This document shows positions 1-6,838 of a stretch of 10,422 nucleotides of DNA, piece by piece (within the stretch, counting starts at the first letter, position 1; every line of letters starts with the position of its first letter). The position numbers were made by a program, and so were the translations under genes. Source of the stretch: Planctomycetota bacterium (lineage in GTDB: Bacteria > Planctomycetota > Phycisphaerae > Sedimentisphaerales > Anaerobacaceae); NCBI GenBank assembly GCA_003644295.1, contig QNBZ01000027.1, positions 1 to 10,422 of the forward strand. Direction: 5' to 3'. Below the pieces are notes generated by a model, which saw only the letters and a list, made by a program, of their open reading frames with translations, was not told the DNA's origin and made no database searches.

Positions 1-1194
1 CGGAAGTAACTTGATAATCGGCTCAACCGTATAAGAATAAAATCCGCTTATGCCTTCACCTAAAAAACTAAACGATTCGAGGATAAAACCACTGATGCTG
101 CCGGTAAAGAAAATCACAAGACATAACAATATAGCTACAGGAAACGAGAGAAAAGTTGAGGCCAGTATGCCAAGCACAGCGAGAAAAATCAGGCGAAACA
201 ATATCAGAAAAACAGCCCTTATAAAATTTGCGGTGAAAGTGTCGGCCTTGTAAAGTACCTCCAGACCGTCCTTCGGCGGAAAGATTACAACCGTGCTATT
301 CAGCGGAACGTTCAGAAATCTAACAGCAAGATAGCCGTCCTTCGCCACGGCATCTGCTGGAACTTCTATCTCGCAAAAAGTCCTGGCGGGGTCCTTACGG
401 TCGAAGCGATAAATGGGCGTTTCTATCTTACCATATTCGAGTTGTCGATAATCGCCTATATCCCATCTGCCAAAAACCTGTGAATCCGGCGGATTTACCG
501 AAACAGAGTACTTGAATCTTACAAACAAGCTACGGGCTGGCTCGATAAGTTTAACATTATTAAATTCCCATGCCAATTCTTGGCCGACAACAGCAGCTCG
601 TTTCTGGAGCTTCTTCTGGCTGGTCAGTTGCGAAATGATTTTACTACGCGGGACGCCTGGCGGAAGTTGTCCAGCCCTTTCAAGTTTCTCGTAGGCCAGT
701 TCGACTTCCTTGGTAACATCCTCTTCGGCTGGAGTTAAGCTGGCACGAGCGGTGAAAAACTCGTTTTCAGCCCGGACAAGTTCGGCTTCAGACGCATCGA
801 AAAATCTCGGCATATAAATGGTAACAGCATATATTACAGCGGAAAAAAGAACAAGCAGAACCACATCCAATAATACTACGCCGAGCAGTTTGCCGAGAAT
901 AAGTTGAAAACGGTGAACGGGTTTGGTCAGGACAGTGTATATTTGCTTCTGTTCAAGGTCGCTTGTCATCGAATAGACCGAAACCGCTATTGTAAGCAGG
1001 CATAGCAAAAAGCCGGTCAGTGAAAGTCCGTAGCTTACGAACGTTTGAAGCCGGCCCTTGATGGTACCGTCGCCGGTCATCACAGAACCCATCGCAGGAA
1101 GCAGGATAACCAGGAGAATTATAAAAACGACGGCGACTTTCATCCGCAAGGCCTGCTTTATAGTATTCGTGGCTACAGCCCAGATAGTATGCAT
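1..1194 (-). CDS. ABC-2 type transporter permease (partial, C-terminus off left edge)
   Basis: This is the membrane subunit of an ABC-2-type exporter, read leftward; 398 codons are visible with no stop before the edge. The ATG at 1194-1192 gives the peptide start MHTIWAVATN; no clear Shine-Dalgarno precedes it. Hydrophobic segments lie at about residues 19-36, 55-77, 101-127, 323-348 and 350-373. After the second comes the motif LEQKQIYTVLTKPVHR (80-95), typical of the cytoplasmic coupling region of these permeases. Residues 128-322 form a large soluble insert: first charged and helix-prone (134-215), then probably beta-rich (220-315). It should sit between membrane segments, probably outside the cytoplasm. 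The start lies 43 nt after the ABC ATPase stop, so the two are very likely one transporter. Its motif matches the rightward permease at 9205 closely. The substrate is unknown. Confidence 0.85.
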   Translation of the reverse strand, partial: MHTIWAVATNTIKQALRMKVAVVFIILLVILLPAMGSVMTGDGTIKGRLQTFVSYGLSLTGFLLCLLTIAVSVYSMTSDLEQKQIYTVLTKPVHRFQLILGKLLGVVLLDVVLLVLFSAVIYAVTIYMPRFFDASEAELVRAENEFFTARASLTPAEEDVTKEVELAYEKLERAGQLPPGVPRSKIISQLTSQKKLQKRAAVVGQELAWEFNNVKLIEPARSLFVRFKYSVSVNPPDSQVFGRWDIGDYRQLEYGKIETPIYRFDRKDPARTFCEIEVPADAVAKDGYLAVRFLNVPLNSTVVIFPPKDGLEVLYKADTFTANFIRAVFLILFRLIFLAVLGILASTFLSFPVAILLCLVIFFTGSISGFILESFSFLGEGISGFYSYTVEPIIKLLP

Positions 1195-1215
1195 CTTTTA
1201 CTTTTTGATTTACTA

Positions 1216-1250
1216 TTTTTCAACCGTCAGTTATCAATTAACTGTTATCA
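1216..1250. repeat. Degenerate 7-bp tandem array over the ABC ATPase stop
   Basis: On the + strand the units are TTTTTCA, ACCGTCA, GTTATCA, ATTAACT and GTTATCA, in unbroken 7-bp register from 1216 to 1250. The two GTTATCA copies are exact and the rest share only part of the pattern, so this is the weakest of the heptad arrays. It contains the stop codon of the ABC ATPase (1238-1240) and most of the gap to the permease. Confidence 0.5.
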
Positions 1251-2437
1251 TTTGTTAGTTGGTCTAAAATGTTCTCTGCGATTTGCTTTTGCTTGTCGGC
1301 TTCGGTTTGAACCGGCTTCGTTTTAACTTTTTCATCGCCAACTACGGGCTTGGGTTTAGCTGTTTCGCTCTGCCCTGTTAGTTTGTCCAATAACTGGCTG
1401 TCAGGTTCGGTTTCAGGATGCTCGACAGAAACGACCTGTTCGGTCGCCGGATGCTCTGTCTGACTTTGGTGCGATACCGAAGCCGAGACAAGTTTATCGA
1501 GAATCGCCGCCCGGCGTGACTCTTCATCAGATGGTGATGCGAGAAAATCACTGATTTGAGTGCCGCTGACAGTGCCGCCAGCGCTGCCTGCACGCTGCTG
1601 AGCCGCCGTAACGGTTCTTATGAAAAACGTCTCAAGCTTATCCATCGGAGATGTTACAATGCAATCTGTTTGTTCGTCCCGAATTATCTGTTTTATCCTG
1701 TCAATGGCAGCGTCGCTGATAGAGCCGGTAGTGATTTGTCTTTTGTCTGTTTGCTGAAGCAGTTCTTCAACTCTGCCTTCGGACTGGATTTTACCGCCAT
1801 AGAGTATTGCGATTCTATCGCAAATATCTTCAACATCAGCGAGCAGATGACTGCAAAGCAAAACTGTCTTGCCGCGTTTTGCAAGTTGTAGAACCAAATC
1901 CTTTATCTGCCTTGTCCCGATGGGGTCAAGGCCGGCTGTCGGCTCATCCAATATGAGCAGGTCAGGGTCGTTTATGAGCGCCTGCGCCAGCCCTATTTTG
2001 CGTGCCATCCCTTTGGAGAACGTACCGACCGGCCTGTTTGCAACCGGCTTTAGCCCGACCATATCAAGCAGGGCTTCGATACGCATTTTGCGGACTTTGG
2101 CAGGCAGCCCAAATAATCTGCCGTAAAAATCCAGCGTCTCACGAGCGTTCAGATACTTGTAAAGATAAGATTCTTCCGGCATAAAACCTATCCGGGAGTT
2201 AATTTTTGGCTCGGAGCCGTCGCCGCCGAGAACTACTGCTTTTCCCTTCGTTGGATGAAGTAATCCGAGCAGCATTTTCAGTGTGGTTGTTTTACCTGAG
2301 CCGTTGGGACCTAAAAGACCGAAGACTTCATTGTAGTGAATGCGTAAATTAAGGTCTTCAACCGCATAAACCTTATCACGTCCCCACCAGTCGGAGAAAA
2401 TCTTCGTCAAAGAAAATGTTTCAACAGCGTATTCCAT
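1238..2437 (-). CDS. ABC transporter ATP-binding protein with long C-terminal tail
   Basis: This is the ATPase subunit of an ABC-2-type exporter (CcmA/drug-export class), 399 residues. Visible motifs are Walker A GPNGSGKTT (43-51), a Q-loop region GFMPEE (84-89), signature TFSKGMARK (139-147, the S-K-G-M variant common in this class), Walker B LLILDEPTAGLDP (160-172) with catalytic E165, and the H-loop histidine H197. The nucleotide-binding domain ends near residue 230. A short region to about 300 follows, then a polar, low-complexity tail that makes the protein roughly 90-100 residues longer than usual. The tail repeats a short motif: ILDKL (312-316), LLDKL (349-353) and ILDQL (390-394). It also holds two EHPxTE copies (328-333 and 339-344). 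The permease gene follows by 43 nt. The last residues are encoded within a 7-bp repeat array. Function as an ABC ATPase is sure; the cargo is unknown. Confidence 0.93.
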   Translation of the reverse strand: MEYAVETFSLTKIFSDWWGRDKVYAVEDLNLRIHYNEVFGLLGPNGSGKTTTLKMLLGLLHPTKGKAVVLGGDGSEPKINSRIGFMPEESYLYKYLNARETLDFYGRLFGLPAKVRKMRIEALLDMVGLKPVANRPVGTFSKGMARKIGLAQALINDPDLLILDEPTAGLDPIGTRQIKDLVLQLAKRGKTVLLCSHLLADVEDICDRIAILYGGKIQSEGRVEELLQQTDKRQITTGSISDAAIDRIKQIIRDEQTDCIVTSPMDKLETFFIRTVTAAQQRAGSAGGTVSGTQISDFLASPSDEESRRAAILDKLVSASVSHQSQTEHPATEQVVSVEHPETEPDSQLLDKLTGQSETAKPKPVVGDEKVKTKPVQTEADKQKQIAENILDQLTNDNS

Positions 2438-2462
2438 AGTTTTGTATCTAAAGTGAGAATAT

Positions 2463-2490
2463 AAGCCCCCAACTTTATGTTGGGGGTTTT
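2463..2490. terminator. Strong hairpin, possible terminator or 5'-leader hairpin
   Basis: CCCCCAAC (2466-2473), a 5-nt loop TTTAT (2474-2478) and GTTGGGGG (2479-2486) form a perfect 8-bp stem. A G-T and two A-T pairs extend it to about 11 bp. On the + strand it is followed by TTTT, as in an intrinsic terminator, but no + strand gene lies upstream. On the minus strand the run after it is CTTATATT, a poor U-tract. It lies 25 nt before the start of the leftward ABC ATPase and about 140 nt after the P1B ATPase stop. It could therefore end that transcript or sit in the ABC leader. Confidence 0.45.
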
Positions 2491-2513
2491 AACCCTAATG
2501 TTAAAAAAATAAT

Positions 2514-2608
2514 GAATATCGAACAAGGAATATCGAATGTCGAATTTCCATTTTCACGCCGACAAGGTTCATTATTCAGCATTCAATATTCGATATTCTA
2601 AATTTAAT
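2514..2608. repeat. Inverted pair of degenerate 7-bp arrays (GAATNNN type)
   Basis: The left arm reads GAATATC, GAACAAG, GAATATC, GAATGTC, GAATTTC, CATTTTC (2514-2555). The right arm reads GTTCATT, ATTCAGC, ATTCAAT, ATTCGAT, ATTCTAA, ATTTAAT (2567-2608). The reverse complement of the right arm is again GAATATC, GAATATT, GAATGCT, GAATAAT, so the arms form an imperfect inverted repeat around 2556-2566. It occupies half of the 195-nt spacer between the P1B ATPase and ABC ATPase genes, beginning 24 nt after the former's stop. A transcript could fold it into a long imperfect hairpin, so it may also serve as a terminator. The rest of the spacer (2438-2513) holds only the GC hairpin at 2463-2490 and an A-rich run. 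Confidence 0.75.
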
Positions 2609-2632
2609 TCTATATGGCACTTTAGGCACTTT

Positions 2633-4558
2633 TCACGCTCGTGGTTCGCTTTCGAGTTCTTCGCCATATCGGATAAGTCGAGCGCTATTAAAGACAACGA
2701 TTAATGAGCTAAGAAAATGTAAAATTGCAGCTACTGTCGGCTTCAGTACCGTAAAAGCAGAGATACCAACGACAATAAACATTACTCCAAATCCAAGATT
2801 CTGAAATATAACCCTTCTTGCCCTTCTTGAAATCCGAACGAGGAAAGGCAATCGCCTCAGGTCATCGCTCATCAGCGCTATCGAGGCGGAGTTTATTGCC
2901 ACATCGCTTCCGGCTGCGCCCATAGCGATTCCGAGGTCACCGGCTGCTAGAGCCGGCGCATCATTTATGCCATCTCCAACAACAACGACTGTATGGCCAT
3001 CCTTTTTAATTTGTTCAACAATAGCAAGTTTATCCTGCGGCAGGCAATGTGCCTTAAAATCAGTACAGCCCAGCTCGGCGGCAACACGGTTAGCAACCTC
3101 GTCACGGTCGCCGGTGAGCATAGTTACCCTTTTTATCCCGATATCCATCAACTCCCTGACGGCATTCTGGGCTTCGGGCCTGGTTTTGTCCTGCATACCA
3201 ATCCAGCCGATACACTTTGAATCCTTCGCAACGTAAAGGGTGCTGAAGCCCTGCTCTTCGTGAAGAGCGGGGTCGGAGACCTGGCTTATATCCACATTGT
3301 TTTCTTTGAGGAAGGTGTCTCTGCCAATCATAATTCTGGACGAATCAACCAAAGCGGTTACGCCTTTGCCAGGCACTTCCCGGAAATCATCCGTCGCAGA
3401 TAAAGAGAGATTGGCCTCTCTGGCGACATCCTGCAACGCCCTTGCGGCGGGGTGTTTGCTCATCCGCTCGGCTGAAGCGGCAACGGTCAACAATTCAGCC
3501 GGCTTGACACCTTCAGCAGGCGTCAGCTTTGTTACATACAGCCGGCCCGTTGTTACCGTACCTGTTTTGTCGAAGACCATTGCTGTCATCTTCCCGGCAA
3601 CCTCAAGGTCGGCAACATTCTTTACCAGAATACCGAGTCGTGCCGCTGCCGATATTGCCGCGACCATAGCGGTAGGAGTCGCTAAAATCAACGTACAGGG
3701 ACAGGAGATAACAAGGATTGTAATCGCATTGTCGATATTTCTGGTGAAAAACAGGACAATGCCGGCAATCATCAGAATAGTCGGAACATACCATTTAACA
3801 TAACGGTCGATTATTCTCATAATCGGGATTTTGGTATGCTCGGCCTGCATAATCAACGACTGAACTTTTCCAAGAGTTGTATCTTTACCGGCTTTTGTTA
3901 CGGTGATATCCAGCACGCCGGTCAGGTTGCTTGTTCCGGCGAAAACCTGCATCCCCGGAACTTTATCGACAGGCAGAGATTCGCCGGTTATTGTGGCTTC
4001 ATTGACGGAACTGAGTCCTTTTACAACTTCGCCGTCAGCGGCTATGTTATCACCGGGACGAACACGGATACGATTACCTGGTCGCAGCTCGCTGACTTTT
4101 ACTTCTCTTTCTGAGCCGTCCTGCTCTATGATGCTTGCTCTTGTAGGCGTCAGTTTTATCAGCGATTCGATTGAAGCTCGAGCGCCAAGAGCGGTTCGAG
4201 TTTCCATAAGTTCGCTTAAGAGCATAAAAAACGAAACGATGCCGGCGGCGGTATAGTTTTGTGTTGCAAAGGCGGCGATTATTGCCAAGGCAACCAGTTC
4301 ATCCATATGCGATTGTTTTTTTACAAAGCTCTTTATCGCATGCAGGACGATTGGAGCGCCGAGCAGTATTGCGCCGACCATTGCCAGAAACTCAGTGTTG
4401 AAACTATCTCTGCCGTAAAGAAACCGCGATGCGCCGCTGCTTATCAGCAGCATTCCGCCGGCCAACGTTCCCAGCAGGGCCATACTTACGCGAATTTGCC
4501 TGCCGTGAGTATGTTCAGCGGCAATATCTTCTTTGAAATGCAGGTGTTCGTGAGCCAT
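2633..4558 (-). CDS. Heavy-metal translocating P1B-type ATPase
   Basis: This inner-membrane pump exports metal ions with ATP hydrolysis, 641 residues. Visible motifs are TGES (191-194, actuator dephosphorylation), the transmembrane metal site CPC (286-288), DKTGT (330-334, phosphorylated D330), the N-domain HP pair (369-370) of the P1B family, TGD (482-484) and GDGIND (528-533). Membrane segments fall near 24-45, 56-76, 88-100, 102-119, 254-272, 276-300, 583-603 and 605-625, the normal eight of P1B pumps. There is no N-terminal HMA (CxxC) domain. Instead the first 18 residues carry five histidines (3, 5, 7, 16, 18). The last helix reads HFLSS (614-618), not the acidic site typical of Zn/Cd pumps, so the ion cannot be named: CPC fits Cu, Zn, Cd, Pb or Mn groups. 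The gene follows the second SPFH gene by 51 nt of repeat DNA. The ATG at 4558 has no Shine-Dalgarno. Confidence 0.94.
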   Translation of the reverse strand: MAHEHLHFKEDIAAEHTHGRQIRVSMALLGTLAGGMLLISSGASRFLYGRDSFNTEFLAMVGAILLGAPIVLHAIKSFVKKQSHMDELVALAIIAAFATQNYTAAGIVSFFMLLSELMETRTALGARASIESLIKLTPTRASIIEQDGSEREVKVSELRPGNRIRVRPGDNIAADGEVVKGLSSVNEATITGESLPVDKVPGMQVFAGTSNLTGVLDITVTKAGKDTTLGKVQSLIMQAEHTKIPIMRIIDRYVKWYVPTILMIAGIVLFFTRNIDNAITILVISCPCTLILATPTAMVAAISAAARLGILVKNVADLEVAGKMTAMVFDKTGTVTTGRLYVTKLTPAEGVKPAELLTVAASAERMSKHPAARALQDVAREANLSLSATDDFREVPGKGVTALVDSSRIMIGRDTFLKENNVDISQVSDPALHEEQGFSTLYVAKDSKCIGWIGMQDKTRPEAQNAVRELMDIGIKRVTMLTGDRDEVANRVAAELGCTDFKAHCLPQDKLAIVEQIKKDGHTVVVVGDGINDAPALAAGDLGIAMGAAGSDVAINSASIALMSDDLRRLPFLVRISRRARRVIFQNLGFGVMFIVVGISAFTVLKPTVAAILHFLSSLIVVFNSARLIRYGEELESEPRA

Positions 4559-4563
4559 AATTT

Positions 4564-4640
4564 CGTATCTCGTATTGCGTATGCCGTATTGCGTAACGAC
4601 ATATCCTTCTTACTTCTTACTTCTTACTTCTGACTTCTTA
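4564..4640. repeat. Eleven contiguous 7-bp units between SPFH and P1B ATPase genes
   Basis: On the + strand, units in one unbroken register are CGTATCT, CGTATTG, CGTATGC, CGTATTG, CGTAACG, ACATATC, CTTCTTA (three times), CTTCTGA and CTTCTTA. Two different heptamers (CGTATNN at 4564-4598, CTTCTTA at 4606-4640) thus sit side by side in phase. The array fills essentially the whole 51-nt intergenic gap. It ends 6 nt from the P1B ATPase start codon and enters the 3' end of the SPFH gene, where it encodes the last residues and contains the stop codon (4610-4612). Confidence 0.85.
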
Positions 4641-5917
4641 ATTGTTGGGTCCCTGTTTAAGAGAACTCTAATCTCTGTGCCTTTGGTGCCTTTGGTTGGC
4701 TGAATAATCATTTTCTCATCGACGTTGTTAAGGATGTATTCTATGGCATCCTGATAGATTTTTTGAACAACCAGTTGCGGACGTTTGCGATATTCAGGCA
4801 ATATCTTTTTCAAATACTCGGCATTTGCCTTGGCGTCCTCAACGACCTTGGTTCTGTAAGCCCTTGCCTGAGCGATTTTTTCCTGAGCCGCACCGGCTAA
4901 TTGCAACCACAACAATTCCTTTTTCTGTTCGCTGACAGTTTCATCTCTTAAAGCTGCAAGAAGCTCGGCGGCGACCGGGCCGGCGGCCTCGTTCAATATG
5001 TTCTCGGCGTAAGTCCTGGCTTCAGTAATTTGCTTTTGACTTTCCTGGCTTGCTCTGATGGATGCCCAGAACGCCTTATCGACCTGCCGAGGCCAGGTTA
5101 TGTCGGTAAGCTGAACCGATACAACCATTATGCCGCTCTCTATTTTGTCGAGCTTTTCCTGCAGCAGTTTTTCAACGTGTTTTGGAATTCTGGCCTGGCT
5201 GGAAATCGCCTCGTCAATAGTATAATTGACCATTGCTGTTACCACCGCGCCTTCGATTAACTTTTCCAATAAAGGCGTTACACTTTTTACTATAATATCA
5301 GTGTAACTTTCCCCCGGCTTTACATTTTCGGTATAAACATTCCTGAAGAAACGCTCTGGGTCATCAATCTGATAGGTGAGCTGCCACTTGCAATGCACAA
5401 TGTTATAGTCGCTGCCGGTAAAGCCGGCAAGTACACGGTCTTGCTTTTCACTTCGGGTTATGCAATAGCCGTCACGTATAGGATTTAGCTTTGGGTTTAT
5501 GCGGGTTCTCTTTTTAGGGCCTTCTTGTTGAAGAATCTCTTGCTGGCTCTGATAATACCAAAACGAGTTGATGGCTAAATTCACTTTTTTGGCTACTGGA
5601 ATTTTTACAATTTCGTCTATTGGATACGGAAATACCCAGTGCAGACCCGGGTTGAGAAGCCGGCCTTCGCCTACGCCACGAATTTTTCCAAACCGCAGAA
5701 CAAGGGCCTGCTCATCGGAGGCAACCGTTCTAAAACCGGAAGCCAAAAAAACAACAACCAGTACAATCATTATTACCTTGAGGATAATAAAGCTGATTCT
5801 CAATGCCTCGGACAGGGACCTGCCTGCGGCATCAAGTGGCTGGTTGCCGGAGTCCGACTCGGGCTGTTGAGCTTGCTCCTGCTCATTGGGATTGTTTTTA
5901 TAAGTTTCATCTGTCAT
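4610..5917 (-). CDS. HflK-like SPFH/band 7 membrane protein (second SPFH gene)
   Basis: This 435-residue protein has a polar N-terminus (1-38, rich in Q, N, E), one membrane segment (41-61) and an SPFH domain beginning with VASDEQALVLRFGK (65-78) and the HflK-like stretch NPGLHWVFPYPIDEI (89-103). The domain ends near 285, followed by a charged helical, probably coiled-coil region (285-375). In the family, HflK and HflC form a large periplasm-facing cage that controls FtsH proteolysis; this looks like an HflK paralogue. A segment at 113-165 (charged, with PKKR) enlarges the domain. It lies 27 nt after hflC, so it is almost surely co-transcribed. The ATG at 5917 gives a sensible short tail before the helix. 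The final residues SEVRSKK and the stop are written by a 7-bp repeat array. Confidence 0.88.
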   Translation of the reverse strand: MTDETYKNNPNEQEQAQQPESDSGNQPLDAAGRSLSEALRISFIILKVIMIVLVVVFLASGFRTVASDEQALVLRFGKIRGVGEGRLLNPGLHWVFPYPIDEIVKIPVAKKVNLAINSFWYYQSQQEILQQEGPKKRTRINPKLNPIRDGYCITRSEKQDRVLAGFTGSDYNIVHCKWQLTYQIDDPERFFRNVYTENVKPGESYTDIIVKSVTPLLEKLIEGAVVTAMVNYTIDEAISSQARIPKHVEKLLQEKLDKIESGIMVVSVQLTDITWPRQVDKAFWASIRASQESQKQITEARTYAENILNEAAGPVAAELLAALRDETVSEQKKELLWLQLAGAAQEKIAQARAYRTKVVEDAKANAEYLKKILPEYRKRPQLVVQKIYQDAIEYILNNVDEKMIIQPTKGTKGTEIRVLLNRDPTIKKSEVRSKK

Positions 5918-5944
5918 AGTATTGACGATTCTCTTCGGAAAAAA

Positions 5945-6838
5945 TTATTTCTTCGGTGTCAGAGCGGGCATTTCCTTCAACAATTTGAACGGCTCGGTAT
6001 CAGCGCTTAGAACGACTGTTGAGCGTTCCTGTAATATCTTTTTAAGGGCTTCGACATCACGCAAAAACATTGCAAGGTCGGGGTCTTCTTCGAGCAGCTT
6101 ATAAAATTGTGCGGCCTCGGCGTCACCCTGACCACGTATCGCCTTGGCCCTTGCCTCGGCCACGGCAAGCAATTCTGTCTTTTTTGAGTCGGCGTCCGCT
6201 TTGATTCTGGTCGCCTCAGCATTTCCCTGAGCAATAGTCGCTTCGGTTTTGCGGTTTCTTTCAGCTCTCATTCGCTCGAAGACATCTTTGCTGACATCCT
6301 CACTGACCTTGAGCTGCCTGATGCCGAGGGTCTTGATTTCAATGCCGTAATTGCCTTTGATGGCCTGCTTAAGGTCGCTGAGCATCTCGTCCTGAATCTG
6401 CTCAAACCTGATTTTTGCCGGGTCGCTGTTCACAAATTCGCCGAAGGAATGCCGGCCAATCACATTGTTTTGAGTATCGCTAATCTGGCTGAGCAATTTG
6501 CTTTGGGCCTCTTTCACCGTCCCAACGGCATTAAAGAACGCAAGCGGCTCGGCTATTCTCCAGACAACGTAAGTGTTCACAATAATCGGAACGGCGCCTT
6601 TGGTTGTCGTCTCACCGACATCGGCCTCGAAGACACGCATCCGGGAATCAAATTTATATATTTGCTGAATGGGGGCAGGCCATTTGAAATACCAGCCCGG
6701 CTCGGTAATCTGGCGCGTTGGTTTGCCAAAAGTCGTTACCAGAGCCGATTCGGTTTCTCTTACCTGGAAAGAGATAAGATACAGACCCAAAACAGCAACT
6801 AATAGTATGATAAAAATTGTAACGGTTATATTTTTCAT
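5945..6838 (-). CDS. hflC: HflC-like SPFH protein, putative FtsH protease modulator
   Basis: This 297-residue protein has close to the usual HflC length. It has one N-terminal membrane segment (5-24), then the SPFH domain starting with RETESALVTTFGKPTRQI (27-44) and PGWYFKWPAPIQQIYKFD (47-64). Next comes the classical HflC helix: ERMRAERNRKTEA (188-200) and an alanine-, glutamate- and lysine-rich coiled stretch to about 245, including GQGDAEAAQFY. In the family, HflC pairs with HflK in an inner-membrane assembly that holds and regulates FtsH. Its start overlaps the stop of the 699-residue HflK-like gene as ATGA (6838-6835), implying translational coupling. An AGAGGAG-type ribosome binding site lies upstream at 6850-6856. 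It is the only leftward gene here with an evident Shine-Dalgarno. Confidence 0.93.
   Translation of the reverse strand: MKNITVTIFIILLVAVLGLYLISFQVRETESALVTTFGKPTRQITEPGWYFKWPAPIQQIYKFDSRMRVFEADVGETTTKGAVPIIVNTYVVWRIAEPLAFFNAVGTVKEAQSKLLSQISDTQNNVIGRHSFGEFVNSDPAKIRFEQIQDEMLSDLKQAIKGNYGIEIKTLGIRQLKVSEDVSKDVFERMRAERNRKTEATIAQGNAEATRIKADADSKKTELLAVAEARAKAIRGQGDAEAAQFYKLLEEDPDLAMFLRDVEALKKILQERSTVVLSADTEPFKLLKEMPALTPKK

Noticed and set aside
2438..2632. Promoter for the ABC ATPase gene on the minus strand
   Set aside because: The spacer is AT-rich, but I found no -35/-10 pair with suitable spacing that stands out from the repeats.
3297..3803. A 168-codon open frame on the + strand
   Set aside because: It is antisense to the P1B ATPase, whose motifs are intact. 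The peptide shows no recognisable domain; it is a shadow frame.
4564..4640. Possible CRISPR-like repeats
   Set aside because: Units are 7 bp with no spacers and no cas genes nearby; this is a tandem heptad array.
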